A stretch of DNA of 64,000 bases from Amia ocellicauda (GCF_036373705.1 NC_089855.1:3496501-3560500), one strand, 5' to 3'. Shown: positions 11,280-24,200, numbered from the stretch's first letter. Notes: a model not told the origin generated them from the sequence alone. Numbers and translations: made by a program.

Positions 11280-12500
11280 CACTCACCTAAAGGATTATTA
11301 GGAACACCATACTAATACTGTGTTTGACCCTCTTTCACCTTCAGAACTGCCTTAATTCTACGTGGCATTGATTCAACAAGGTGCTGAAAGCATTCTTTAG
11401 AAATGTTGGCCCATATTGATAGGATAGCATCTTGCAGTTGATGGAGATTTGTGGGATGCACATCCAGGGCACGAAGCTCCCGTTTCACCACATCCCAAAG
11501 ATGCTCTATTGGGTTGAGATCTGGTGACTGTGGGGGCCAGTTTAGTACAGTGAACTCATTGTCATGTTCAAGAAACCAATTTGAAATGATTCGACCTTTG
11601 TGACATGGTGCATTATCCTGCTGGAAGTAGCCATCAGAGGATGGGTACATGGTGGTCATAAAGGGATGGACATGGTCAGAAACAATGCTCAGGTAGGCCG
11701 TGGCATTTAAACGATGCCCAATTGGCACTAAGGGGCCTAAAGTGTGCCAAGATAACATCCCCCACACCATTACACCACCACCACCAGCCTGCACAGTGGT
11801 AACAAGGCATGATGGATCCATGTTCTCATTCTGTTTACGCCAAATTCTGACTCTACCATCTGAATGTCTCAACAGAAATTGAGACTCATCAGACCAGGCA
11901 ACATTTTTCCAGTCTTCAACTGTCCAATTTTGGTGAGCTTGTGCAAATTGTAGCCTCTTTTTCCTATTTGTAATGGAGATGAGTGGTACCCGGTGGGGTC
12001 TTCAGCTGTTGTAGCCCATCCGCCTCAAGGTTGTACGTGTTGTGGCTTCACAAATGCTTTGCTGCATACCTCGGTTGTAACGAGTGGTTATTTCAGTCAA
12101 AGTTGCTCTTCTATCAGCTTGAATCAGTCGGCCCATTCTCCTCTGACCTCTAGCATCAACAAGGCATTTTCGCCCACAGGACTGCCACATACTGGATGTT
12201 TTTCCCTTTTCACACCATTCTTTGTAAACCCTAGAAATGGTTGTGCGTGAAAATTCCAGTAACTGAGCAGATTGTGAAATACTCAGACCGGCCTGTCTGG
12301 CACCAACAACCACGCCACACTCAAAATTGTTTAAATCACCTTTCTTTCCCATTCAGACATTCAGTTTGGAGTTCAGGAGATTGTCTTGACCAGGACCACA
12401 CCCCTAAATGCATTGAAGCAACTGCCATGTGATTGGTTGGTTAGATAATTGCATTAATGATAAATTGAACAGGTGTTCCTAATAATCCTTTAGGTGAGTG
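11280..12500 (-). mobile_element. Tc1-like element, family D, copy 1
   Basis: The TIRs begin cactcacctaaaggattatt and are flanked by TA at both ends. Five copies of this 1.22 kb family occur in the window. The right-hand TA (12501-12502) is also the left border of the next element, so this copy abuts a different Tc1 family. Confidence 0.95.
11312..12352 (-). pseudogene. Tc1-like DD34E transposase, family D copy 1, one nonsense codon
   Basis: From ATG at 12352 the minus strand reads MGKKGDLNNFECGVVVGARQ (helix-turn-helix) to a TGA at 12002-12004. It then stays in the same frame to the normal end, GGQTQY-like, at 11312. The catalytic triad is visible: WSDES, QQDNAPCHK and [12 protein letters not shown]. 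The 347-codon frame has a single TGA where copies 3 and 4 have AGA. This is the best preserved copy of the family here. Copies 2 and 5 share the same TGA. Confidence 0.9.
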
Positions 12501-12502
12501 TA

Positions 12503-13335
12503 CAACCCCAATTCCGAGAAAGTTGGGACAGTATGAAAAATGCTAATAAAAACAAAGAGGAGTGATTTGTAAATGTACTTTGACTTGTATTTAAACAAAA
12601 AATGTACAAAGACAAGGTATTTGATGTTTTACCTAATCAACTGCATAGTTTTTTGAAGGTAAGCGTTTATTTAGAAATTGATACATGCAACACATTCCAA
12701 AAAAGTTGGGACAGGGGCAATTTAGGACTAATAGCAATCTGACAAGTTGAAATAAGAAGGTGATGCGAAACAGGTGAGGCAAAAAAAAGGCCTAGTCCTT
12801 CAAGAGCAGGGATGGGTCGAGGCTCGCCAATCTGCCAACAGATGCGTCAGCGAATAATCCAACACTTTGAGAACAACATTCCCCAAAGACAAATCGGTAG
12901 GATTTTGGGCATTTCACCTTCTGCAGTGCACAATATAATTAAAAGTTTCAAGGAATCCGGTCAAATCTCTGTGCGTAAAGGGCTAGGCCTAAAACCACTT
13001 TTGAATGTGCGTGATCTCCGATCCCTCAGACGTCACTGTCTTAAAAACCGTTATGAGACTGTAATGGATATCCTGGGATGGGCTCGGGAATACTTTGGTA
13101 AACCTTTGTCAGTCAACACCATTCGCCATTGCATCCACAGATGCAAGTTAAGGCTTTACTATGCAAAGCAGAAGCCATACATCAACACTGTCCAGAAGCG
13201 CCGCCGACTTCTCTGGGCTCGGTCTCATCTGAAATTAAAGTAGCACAGTGGAATCATGTTTTGTGGTCCGACGAGTCAACATTTCAAGTAGTTTTTGGAC
13301 AAAACAGCCGTCGTGTTCTCCGTGCACGTGACCGA
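12503..13335 (+). mobile_element. Tc1-like element, family E, 3' truncated
   Basis: It starts caaccccaattccgagaaag right after a TA. The transposase 5' part follows. The element is cut near 13335, where a GC-rich DIRS-like gag sequence begins, so the right TIR is missing. Confidence 0.85.
12812..13335 (+). pseudogene. Tc1-like transposase N-terminal half, family E
   Basis: The reading MGRGSPICQQMRQRIIQHFE opens a homeodomain-like helix-turn-helix at residues 1-60 (GRILGISPSAVHNIIKSFKE). A second DNA-binding region follows, up to a stop at 13241-13243. A frame change then gives WNHVLWSDESTFQVVFG, which holds the first catalytic Asp. The rest of the catalytic domain is gone. Confidence 0.85.
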
Positions 13336-14645
13336 CAGGGAAGAGCAGCGGAGCAATGCCCACGGGCCCTCTCCCCCTCTTCTGGGTCGTCCCCTGCCTC
13401 CTCCCCGCCACGCTGTCGGCAACAGAGGTCAGGCTCCACAGACAGGGAGCGTGATGGGGCTTTCCTTAAACAGCAGGATGAACCAAATCTGTGCTCTCCT
13501 GGCCGCGCAGGCCGCGCAGGCAGCCCCCCCCCCACAGCATGACGTTCCACCGGCGGCTCACACTGCGCCGTTGGAGTCCGAGGGGAGTCTGTCTGCCCCA
13601 TCTCAGGATGAGGGCAGTGGATGGGCCACCTGGGAAGAGGACCGCCAGTCTCTGGGTCCGCATGCGGACACAGAGCTTGAGGCAGAGCTCATGGAGGAGG
13701 AGCTGGTCGCATCCACCCCTCCTCCTCTGTTGAATGTGGATGCTCCTACGGGACAGGACCGGGAGTTCTGGGCAGTAATCCAGAGGGCTGTGGAGTCTCT
13801 CCAACTCCTCTGATCCTGCCCCACCACGATCCAAATTCGAGAGGGCTCAGCGTTCACAGCGGCCCACACAGGCCCTCACACCGCTGCCTGACCTCCTCAA
13901 AGAACTGAGGGCCACCTGGGAACATCCGGCAACAGCCCCCGTCCTAGCCAGGAGAGGGGATGCTTATGCTAGGTCCCAGGACACGGCAGAAATGGGCTTG
14001 GTGGAATTTCCCTGGGTAAATTCCACCATAACTGCGCTCGTATCCCTGCCTCCACTGTCCGTGGAGCCATGCGACCTGGCCTGCCCCAACAGGCAGTGTT
14101 GCGTAACGGAGACGCTGCTCCAGAGGGCTTATGAGGCTGGAGGTGGCTCGGCTCAGGAATACTCAGAGCCTGCTGGCCCTGTATTTGGCCCAGCTGGCAG
14201 AGCCCTCGGAGCATGATGGTGCATCACCAACCCTGCCCCCTATCTCTGAGATAGCAGCGGCTGCTGACCAGCTCGTTACAGTGATGCGCCAGTGGGCAAG
14301 GGCGACTGGGCGATATCTGGCTGCCATTGTAGTGGCGTGCCACCAGCTCTGGCTGTCCAAGGCATGGCGGGTTCCTGTGGCAGGCATGATTCACCTCATG
14401 GATGCCCCTTTCTCGCCGGGCTTCACCTTTGGCCCCTCTGTGGAGGAGATGCTCACACGCACCCTCCAAGAGAGGGAGCAGTCCCTGCAGCTGGCCCGGG
14501 TTTATCCTCTTGCACCCCAGGCCCAGCAGTGCTGGCAGTCTGCGGCAGCTCGCCGGCGGGGAGGCCCCCCAACCGCAGCTCACAGACCACAGCCCAGGCA
14601 ACAGGCCAGTTCAAGCTCTCTCTTGTGTCTCATTGCAGAATGAAG
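13336..14645 (+). pseudogene. DIRS-like gag (capsid-like) fragment
   Basis: This GC-rich block reads as pieces of one protein in two frames: an acidic and proline-rich part (13491-13813), then 14131-14643 with LLALYLAQLAEP, GRYLAAIVVACHQLWLSK and DAPFSPGFTFGPSVEEML. The pattern of a helix with LWL followed by DAP..PG.TFGP recurs at 25081-25330 and 32071-32352 and matches, from memory, ORF1 of vertebrate DIRS elements. Frameshifts separate the pieces. It is bordered by a truncated Tc1 on the left and a 5'-truncated LINE on the right. Confidence 0.6.
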
Positions 14646-14678
14646 AAGTTAAAATTCTCTTTGTTTTCCCTTTTATAA

Positions 14679-17600
14679 GGGATTGCCGTACTCCTGAAAA
14701 ACCCCTTCATAACAGTTAAAACATTTAAGATAATAGAGGCGGGCAGACTGGCCAGCCTCGAGTTTAAATACAAGGGGGCTGTATTGAGGCTGGTCAATGT
14801 CTATGCCCCCACCAGCCAGAGAGAGAGAGTCCTCTTTCTCCCTCAGCTACGCCCGCTCCTGATCGGCACCTTGCCAGTTATCATTTCAGGTGATTTCAAC
14901 TGTGCTCTGAGGGATGTAGACCGGAGTAAGCCCCGCAACGATAGATCCAGCAGGGACCTCGCTGCGTTCGTGGAGGACTTTGAACTCTGCGACGCAGGTC
15001 GGGACCTGGTCCCCTTGTTCACCTGGGTGAGTTCTTCTGGCTCCTCCTTCTCCAGGATAGATCTCGTCCTCCTCAGTAAGCCACTGGAGAGGACCGCCAT
15101 GTCTTCGGAGGCGGTCTTCTTTTCAGACCACAGGCTCCTGACGACAGAGGTGCTCATCCCGAGCACACGGGAGTCGGGGCCTGGGGTCTGGAAGCTCAAC
15201 ACCTCCCTGCTCGATGACCCTCGTGTTATTAAGACCTTTAGCAGACGCCTCGAGGAGTGGAGGACCCTGAAGGACCTTTTTGATTCTCCCATAGAGTGGT
15301 GGGAGATGGTGAAGAAAAGAACCAAGGGCTAGTTCATTCAGCTGGGGAAACGGAAAGCTCGTGAGAGGCGGGCGAGATATTCCCATCTAAACGCCCGCCT
15401 CCAGCGCCTGAGTCTTTTACAGCTCAGAGGCTTCGACCTAGCTGAGGAGGTGGCCCGGGTCAAACTGAGTCTCTCCGCCCTCTATCGGGAGGAGCAAGAG
15501 AAGATCAAGGTCCTTTCCAGGGTCCGCATCATGGAGGACGATGAGAAATGCAGCCGCTTCTTCTTCAAGAAAACGAAGGAGAGGCGGCCTGCAATGTCCT
15601 CCATGATCGACTCCTCGGGGCAAGAGGTGGAGGGCAGAGAGGCTGTTGAGACAGTGGTGCGGGATTTCTACAGGGAGTTGTACGACCAGAAGGTGGTGGA
15701 TCAAAATCTGATCCATCACTTTCTGTCCCTGTTGGAGTCCCGCAATGAGGGGGACGAGGAGGAGGAGGAGGATCCAGAGATCACCACCACTGAACTCTCC
15801 CAGGTGATAAAGAGTCTTAACTCTGGAAGGACACCGGGTCCCGACGGGATCCCTGCTGAGTTCTATAAGATCTTTTGGGAGGTGCTTAAGGAAGATCTGG
15901 GCCAGGTCTTGGGGTCGATGTACAGAGAGGGCAGATTGGCCCCTTCTATGAAGAAGAGTATCCTCTCCCTTCTTCACAAGAAGGGAGACCAAAAAGATCT
16001 GAGGAACTGGCGGCCAGTCAGCCTCCTGTGCACCGACTACAAGATACTGGCCAAAGCACTGACGCTCCGGCTGCAGCGGCCACTCCCTCAATTAGTGGGT
16101 CCCGACCAGGTCTGTGGTGCCCGGGGGAGATCGGCGGCCGACAATGCCATGCTGCTCAGGGATGTCGTGGCCTACTCGAACGAGAGAGGGCTTCCCCTGG
16201 TCCTAATCAGCTTGGACCAGGAGAAAGCCTTCGACAGAGTGGGCCACGAATACCTGCAGCTCGTCATGGAGAGGATGGGTCTCGCTCTTGGTCTGAGGAA
16301 GTGGGTGAATATCATCTACAGCGGCCTAAGCAGCAGGGTCCTTGTGAACCGCCACCTGACCGAACCATTTCCGGTCAGGTCGGGGGTCCGGCAGGGTTGT
16401 CCCCTGTCGGCCCTGCTGTACGTCCTCTGCTTGGAGCCGTTCATGCAGGCGATCCGCCGGGACATCCGGGTGACAGGTTTCCATCTCCCGGGTTCCGGCG
16501 GAGAGCAACTGAAGGCCCTGGCCTATATGGACGACGTGGCCGTGGTCTGCACGGACGCTCCGTCCGTGGCCAGGGTCGAGGAACTGCTGGACGGCTTCTG
16601 CAGGGCGACGGGGGCCGCTGTGAATAAGGCCAAGAGCGAGGTCTACCTCTCCAGGGCATGGCCTGTCGGCCGGGGCCCGCCGACCGTGTTCCCTGTGAAG
16701 CCGTCTATCAAGGTTCTGGGGATCACGATCGACGGGACCAACACGGGCACCCGGAGCTGGGAGGAGGTCATAGCGAAGGTCCAAAGGAAGATCCACGGCT
16801 GGAGCACAAGGACCTTGACGATGGCTGGTAAGGTGCTGGTCGTAAAGGCCATCCTCTTCCCGATACTCCTCTACGTAGGAATGATCTTCCCCCCAGACAA
16901 GGTCATCGCAAAATTAGTGACCCGAATTATATTTCGGTTTGTCTGGGGGAGCAAAATGGAGAGGCTGAAAAGAGTACAGATGGTGAAGGGTACCCTGGAT
17001 GGAGGCAGGGGGGTCCCGGACGTTGTGCAGCTGATAAAGGCGCAGGGGCTGGCCTATGTGGTAAAGAACATCCAGGCTGCTGGCAAGAAAGTGAGTTTTA
17101 TGAACCGCTTTTATTTTGCCAGCAGCCTGAGACCATTCGGCCTCTGCGCCATGGATAACACCAGGCCGCACTCGTGGGATCCCCCGCCGTTCTACAGGGC
17201 GCTCCGAGCCTTTGCGCTCGAAGTAGGCCTCCATAAAGTCGTGCTGGCCTCCTGGGATTATAAGACCATCTGTAGCCAGATGAGATCTGCCCAGGAGACC
17301 AGCTGGATAGAAGATTTCCCTCCCGAAACCTGACGGTTTATCTGGGCTAACGCTACGCACGTTTGCCTCACGAACACGCAGAAAGATGTCTCCTGGATGG
17401 CTGTGAGTCGGTGTCTCCCCACCCGAGTGTTCATGCACAGAAGGGGCATAGCTCCTTATGACACCTGCCCCTATAAGGGTTGCCTGGGGAAGGAGACGGA
17501 GGCTCACATCTTTAGTGAGTGCCCCTCCGCCCACAGGGTCTGGCTCCTGTTTTCTCCATTCCTCCACAGGTTTGCCGTTCCTGCGCGGGCGACCGCCCAG

Positions 17601-17864
17601 CAGATCCTGTACGGTCCGGCCAGGGGAATATCAACATCTACCCTGAGGTGCTGGTGGCGTGTCGTCTGCGCAGTGAAGCAGGCACTGTGGGAGGGACGGA
17701 ACATCTGTCTGTTCAACAAGCAGGAGCTGGACCCGATCGTCATCGCGCGGAGGGGCATGGTGTTCGTAAGAGACTATGTCAATCTGGAGGTCCATCAGAG
17801 GGGCAAGGAGGAAGCCTACAAGAACTGGCATATACAAGATCTGGGGGAGCTCAGGATCCCATGA
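14679..17864 (+). pseudogene. Tx1-like LINE ORF2 (endonuclease and reverse transcriptase), two nonsense codons
   Basis: A single frame runs the full length, broken only by TAG at 15330-15332 and TGA at 17331-17333. The order is the C-terminal part of an AP-type endonuclease (VNVYAPTS, then ISGDFNCAL, then FSRIDLVLLS and FSDHRLL), a linker, and the RT. RT landmarks are SGRTPGPDGIPAEFYK, LRNWRPVSLLCTDYKILAK, LDQEKAFDRV, GVRQGCPLSALLY and the active site AYMDDV at 16521-16538. Near the end is a C-X4-C-X7-H-X4-C zinc motif (from about 17467). The overall pattern fits the Tx1 branch of L1-like LINEs. Clade placement needs a tree. Confidence 0.85.
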
Positions 17865-17990
17865 TGGGACCCACCTCCGGGGACGGTTAGTTCCCCCTGC
17901 TGGAGCCCGAGTCCAAGATCTTTTAAAGATTTTATGGATGATTGTTTTTAAAAAAGAATTTAAAAATGAATCTTAATTGTTTTTAAAGAT
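14679..17990 (+). mobile_element. Tx1-like LINE, 5' truncated
   Basis: The element begins inside the endonuclease domain, so ORF1 and the 5' end are missing, as is usual for truncated LINE insertions. It ends in an AT-rich tail after 17864. Base composition is much more GC-rich than the surroundings. Confidence 0.85.
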
Positions 17991-18404
17991 TTAGTTGTTT
18001 TTAAATCACATTGTTTAGGGTTTTTGGTATAGTTTTGTTATATTCTTTTTTCAAATACATTGACCGTTTTGGGTTTAATTTAAAATGCATTGGACCTTTT
18101 TTGTTTGTTTTTTATTTTTTCCTTTTTAATTGTTTCTTTATTTTGTTCAATGCATTTTCAGTTATTTTCAATGTATTTGACCTTTTTGTTGGTGAGCAGT
18201 TTTTGCTTTTATCACGTTTGTTTTGTTGTTTTGGGCACGTTTATTTTAAAGTTAATTGTTTTTGTTCTTGTTAAAATCACAGATTTAAAAAAAATTTAAG
18301 TGATTTTAAGGATTGATTTTAAAGATTTTAATCATAAGTATTAAAAAAATTGAATTGTTTTTATTCATGTAAAATGTAAAATACTTAACCAAATAAACAG
18401 TATT
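17865..18404. other. T-rich LINE 3' region, no gene
   Basis: Downstream of the LINE stop codon the sequence becomes very T- and A-rich, with repeated tttaaagatttta-like phrases. The first 100 to 150 bases are probably the LINE 3' UTR. The hydrophobic frames at 18011-18299 are low-complexity artefacts. Confidence 0.6.
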
Positions 18405-18683
18405 TTATAAGGTTTCCTTCCAACCAATAGCATTTTGCCACCACCATGACTTGGGTGCCTTATGCTAATGTAATTTAGAAATGGGGGTCATTTCGAATTT
18501 GGCTAGGAGCCAATAAGAGGACAGGTCCCTTTTGGTCTTCTGGACATACAGATATGGTTACCAGGGGCTACCAGAGGCTACCAGTGGCTACCAGATAAAA
18601 GGGAGGAAGTCTGTTTCCTCTACCAAACCAGATGGTATGGAATTTCCCATAGAAAAATATATTCTAACAAATAATATCTTACA
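18405..18683 (+). repeat. DIRS-associated repeat, inverted partner of 33545-33825
   Basis: About 280 bases here are the reverse complement of 33545-33825 with modest divergence. Shared phrases include tttccttccaaccaatagca and aggacaggtcccttttggtc. The repeat ends at tcttacag and joins directly to a DIRS-like RT fragment. DIRS elements have inverted terminal repeats, so both copies may be such termini from one or two insertions. Confidence 0.6.
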
Positions 18684-19130
18684 GCCCCATCTTGGATCTG
18701 AGGCGCCTGAACCGCCACCTCAAGGTGTTGCACTTCAAGATGTTCAAACTGCGCACCATGTCCCAGGCCATCAAGCCTGGCGACTGGTTCACCACGGTGG
18801 ATCTGAAAGATGCTTACTTTCACATCCCCATTGTGTAGACGGAAGGGCCGAGCGTTCGAATTTGCTGTTCTCCCATTCGGACAGACATGTGCTGGTTCAG
18901 ACGGACAACACAGCGGTGGTTGCCTATATCAACAGGCAAGGAGGTCTCTGGTCACACGCCATCTGCTTCTGTGGGCGCAGCCACGGTTCCGCTCCATCAG
19001 AGCAGTTCACCTCCCAGGCCTGTCTAACAAGGCAGCGGACCTCCTCTCTCGCTTTCAAAGCAGTGCCTCTCGCATCGGATTGTGGACACCATTACTATGA
19101 CCTACGAATCCACCGGGACCCCGGTGCCTG
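18684..19130 (+). pseudogene. DIRS-like reverse transcriptase/RNase H fragment
   Basis: The frame through LDLRRLNRHLKVLHFKMFKL and WFTTVDLKDAYFHIPIV carries the first RT catalytic Asp. After a stop and frame change come RAFEFAVLPFG, then VLVQTDNTAVVAYINRQGG and IRAVHLPGLSNKAADLLSRF, which belong to the RNase H region. The RT centre with its YxDD motif has been deleted. The wording is typical of DIRS rather than LINE RT. Confidence 0.7.
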
Positions 19131-19135
19131 AACCT

Positions 19136-19225
19136 GGTAAGGTACCTTGCTCAAGGGTACAACAGCAGTGCCCCCACCTGCGCTCCAGAATCCAGAGCCC
19201 TAATCACTACTTCACACTACTACTT
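19136..19225. repeat. dispersed LINE-like tail fragment
   Basis: The phrase ggtaccttgctcaagggtac followed by an ...acagcagtg and ...gagccctaatcactac pattern also occurs at 29905-30025. I recognise it as part of a common fish LINE 3' region, but the family is uncertain. Confidence 0.5.
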
Positions 19226-19268
19226 AAAAAATGTTCAGTCTGAATTCAGCTAAACTGAAATGCTTCAG

Positions 19269-20735
19269 AACATGAGAACATAAGAAACGTTACAAACGAG
19301 AGGAAGCCATTCAACCCATCATGCTCGTTTGGTGTCCATTAATAACTGAGTGATCCAAGGATCCTATCCAGCCTGACTTTAAATGTTCCTACATTTTCAG
19401 CTTCAACCACATTGCTGGAGAGTTTGTTCCAGATTGTGACTACTCTGTGTGAAGAAGTGTCTCCTGTTTTCTGTCTTGAATGCCTTGAAGCCCAATTTCC
19501 ATTTGTGTCCCTGCTGATCTGGAAAAGCTCCTCTGGTTTGATGTGGTCAATGCCTTCCATGATTTTGAAGACTTGGATCAAGTCCCCACGTAGTCTCCTC
19601 TGTTCCAGGGTGAGAAGGTTCAGGTCCTCAGTCTCTCAGTAGGACATTCCCTTCAGACCTGGAATAAGTCTGGTTGCTCTCCTCTGAACTGCTTCTAGAG
19701 CATTGATATCTTTCTTGAAGTGTGGAGCCCAGAACTGTACACAGTATTCCAGATAAGGTCTAACTAGTGCATTGTACAGTCTTAACATTACTTACCTTGT
19801 TTTAAACTCTACACTTTTGACAATATACCCTAACATTCTGTTTGCCTTTTTATTGCTTCCCCACATTGTTTGGATGTAGAAAGTGAGGAATCCAAATAAA
19901 CTCCTAGGTCTTTCTCATGTGTTACTTCATGTAGTTCTATTCCTCCCATAGTGTAATTATAGTGGACATTTTTGTTACCTGCATGTATTACCTTGCACTT
20001 GTCCACATTGAATTTCATCTGCCAGGTGTCAGCCCACAACTGAATATTATCTAAGTCCCTTTGAATAGCCTGTGCTGCCGAGATTGTATCTGTTGAGCCA
20101 CCTATTTTAGTATCATCAGCAAATTTGACAAGTTTGCTAACTATCCCAGAGTCCAGATCATTAATATAGATTAGAAAAAGCAAAGGCCCTAGTACTGATC
20201 CCTGTGGAACTCCACTAACAATCTCACTCCAGTTAGAAGCAACTCCTCTAATCGACACTCTCTGTTTCCTATACATCAACCAGTTCATAATCCATCTACT
20301 TACATTACCCTGAATGCCTACAGCTTCCAATTTGAGGTGTGGAACCTTATCAAAAGCTTTTGGAAATCTAAGTATATCATATCATATGCTTTCACATGAT
20401 CTACAGCTGCAGTTGTGTGTTCGAAAAATTCCAATAAATTATTAAGACATGATCTGCCTTGTCTAAACCCATGTTGACTATCTCCAAGAATATGGTTTTC
20501 ATTGAGATGCTCCTCTATTTTCTGTTTAATAATTTTTTCCAACATTTTACACGTGATGCATTTGAGACTGATTGGTCTGTAATTTCCAGGCTCAGTTTTG
20601 TCCCCTTTCTTGTGGATTGGTATGACATTTGCTGTCTTCCAGTCAGTTGGCACATCCCCTGATCTAAGTGTCATTTGGAATATTTGAGTAAGTGGCCTAT
20701 AAATAATTTCCCTAATTTCTTTAAGTACTTTTTTA
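19269..20735 (-). mobile_element. CR1-like LINE, 5' truncated, copy G1
   Basis: The 3' end on the minus strand lies at 19269, with the gttcttatgttct-type terminus in inverted form. The 5' limit near 20735 is approximate and falls inside the RT. It is the same family as the copies at 44390, 51480 and 8733. Confidence 0.85.
19339..20674 (-). pseudogene. CR1-like reverse transcriptase, copy G1
   Basis: On the minus strand 20318-20674 reads DWKTANVIPIHKKGDKTEPG, NYRPISLKCITCKMLEK and GFRQGRSCLNNLLEFFEHT. It loses frame at the LDFQK motif. The piece 19830-20330 restores it with GVPQGSVLGPLLFLIYINDL and the catalytic FADDTKIGG. After another break, 19339-19581 holds the C-terminal IDHIKPEELFQISRDT. 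The RT active site is intact, but at least two frameshifts disable it. Confidence 0.85.
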
Positions 20736-20848
20736 TTTATTTTTGATTTACTTGATTTAAGTGACCAAGGTAGAGTTACAGTAAGAATTAAAGTTATTTA
20801 CATTAAATCTTGCTCCCATGGGAAGTATACTGTTACACCTTAGAAATA

Positions 20849-22070
20849 CACTCACCTAAAGGATTATTAGGAACACCTGTTCAATTTCTCATTAATGCAA
20901 TTATCTAACCAACCAATCACATGGCAGTTGCTTCAATGCATTTAGGGGTGTAGTCCTGGTCAAGACAATCTCCTGAACTCCAAACTGAATGTCTGAATGG
21001 GAAAGAAAGGTGATTTAAGCAATTTTGAGCGTGGCATGGTTGTTGGTGCCAGACGGGCCGGTCTGAGTATTTCACAATCTGCTCAGTTACTGGGATTTTC
21101 ACGCACAACCATTTCTAGGGTTTACAAAGAATGGTGTGAAAAGGGAAAAACATCCAGTATGCGGCAGTCCTGTGGGCGAAAATGCCTTGTTGATGCTAGA
21201 GGTCAGAGGAGAATGGGCCGACTGATTCAAGCTGATAGAAGAGCAACTTTGACTGAAATAACCACTCGTTACAACCGAGGTATGCAGCAAAGCATTTGTG
21301 AAGCCACAACACGTACAACCTTGAGGCGGATGGGCTACAACAGCTGAAGACCCCACCGGGTACCACTCATCTCCACTACAAATAGGAAAAAGAGGCTACA
21401 ATTTGCACAAGCTCACCAAAATTGGACAGTTGAAGACTGGAAAAATTTTGCCTGGTCTGATGAGTCTCGATTTCTGTTGAGACATTCAGATGTTAGAGTC
21501 AGAATTTGGCGTAAACAGAATGAGAACATGGATCCATCATGCCTTGTTACCACTGTGCAGGCTGGTGGTGGTGGTGTAATGGTGTGGGGGATGTTTTCTT
21601 GGCACACTTTAGGCCCCTTAGTGCCAATTGGGCATCGTTTAAATGCCACGGCCTACCTGAGCATTGTTTCTGACCATGTCCATCCCTTTATGACCACCAT
21701 GTACCCATCCTCTGATGGCTACTTCCAGCAGGATAATGCACCATGTCACAAAAGGTCGAATCATTTCAAATTGGTTTCTTGAACATGACAATGAGTTCAC
21801 TGTACTAAACTGGCCCCCACAGTCACCAGATCTCAACCCAATAGAGCATCTTTGGGATGTGGTGGAACGGGAGCTTCGTGCCCTGGATGTGCATCCCACA
21901 AATCTCCATCAACTGCAAGATGCTATCCTATCAATATGGGCCAACATTTCTAAAGAATGCTTTCAGCACCTTGTTGAATCAATGCCACGTAGAATTAAGG
22001 CAGTTCTGAAGGCGAAAGGGGGTCAAACACAGTATTAGTATGGTGTTCCTAATAATCCTTTAGGTGAGTG
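20849..22070 (+). mobile_element. Tc1-like element, family D, copy 2
   Basis: Both TIRs and TA flanks are present (20847-20848 and 22071-22072), and the 1.22 kb length equals copy 1. Confidence 0.95.
20997..22038 (+). pseudogene. Tc1-like DD34E transposase, family D copy 2
   Basis: ATG at 20997 leads to the same premature TGA (21345-21347) as copies 1 and 5. Downstream the A run at 21750-21753 has one extra base compared with the other copies. This shifts frame inside the second catalytic motif (QQDNAPCHK). The last part, with [18 protein letters not shown], reads in the new frame. Confidence 0.9.
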
Positions 22071-22118
22071 TATAATGTGGTTTTACATTAATTAAAATTA
22101 AAAATGTAATCACACTTA

Positions 22119-23480
<1,362 letters not shown>

Positions 23481-23573
23481 AAGTTGGAGAAATGTGCTCT
23501 CTTGCTCTCTGGAGTCAGATTATGGGATAACTATCCACTTGTGCTCTTTGGAGTCTTATCACTACTATTGGAG

Positions 23574-23670
23574 GTAAGTCTATAGCGGGAGTCTCGCTCA
23601 GAGCCAACTTTGGTCCCTCCATTGAGCTCTGCTATGTGATCATTACTTCCTGTACCATTTTTTCCTACAG
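23574..23670 (+). other. candidate mini-intron in retroelement leader
   Basis: The exon-like sequence gag is followed by gtaagt, and 97 bases later attttttcctacag ends in AG. Donor, pyrimidine tract and acceptor match the vertebrate consensus at a length typical of small fish introns. No transcript data support it. Confidence 0.4.
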
Positions 23671-23939
23671 ATTCGAGTGAAGGAGGAGTGAGAAAGCGAT
23701 GCTACTCCAGCTGGAGCAGTCTCCTGCGGTTACGGTCGGCTGACCATCCCGCCCCCGTTTCTCTTCCCATTTCCTGGTTGGGGAAATCCCCACGTTGACT
23801 CGATCTCTGTTCGTTACATCGAGAGTAACACAACCGACCTCCCTCGACATCAACATCTGTCAACCTCTCAACATAACTATCAATGTCTCAACCATACCAT
23901 CGACATCTCAACCAGGCTGACGAAACTCTTGACCAAATG

Positions 23940-24175
23940 CATCGACCTTGAACAACACTGTTGACTTCTCAACAAAACGCATCGACATCAACCACCACTC
24001 TCGACTTCTTGACCAAATGCGTCGACCTTGACCACCACTGTCAATTTCTCGACCAAACGCGTCAACCTTGACCACCACTGTCGACCTGTCGACCACCGCT
24101 GTCGACCTCTCGACCACAGCTGTCGACCTCGTCCTACTCCGTCGACCTCTCGACATCAACATCGACATTTCGACC
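23940..24175. repeat. degenerate 19-21 bp tandem repeat rich in GTCGAC
   Basis: Adjacent units at 24081-24101 and 24102-24122 start tcgacct and end cgaccac-gctg; shorter variants start at 24123 and 24142. Older, more diverged units lie upstream. Most units hold the palindrome gtcgac or a one-base variant, giving many TCGA sites. Confidence 0.7.
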
Positions 24176-24200
24176 TTCATCCAGGGCCTCCCTGGCGAGG

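Noticed and set aside
16028-16796. Long alternative-frame ORFs inside the Tx1-like LINE
   Set aside because: High GC content keeps other frames open; only the frame with AYMDDV and the zinc motif carries RT features.
14679-17864. Recoding of the TAG and TGA stops in the LINE ORF2
   Set aside because: There is no readthrough context or structure, and other elements here are broken in the same way; ordinary nonsense mutations are simpler.
18011-18299. Hydrophobic ORFs suggesting small membrane proteins
   Set aside because: They come from T-rich LINE tail sequence; composition alone yields Phe and Leu.
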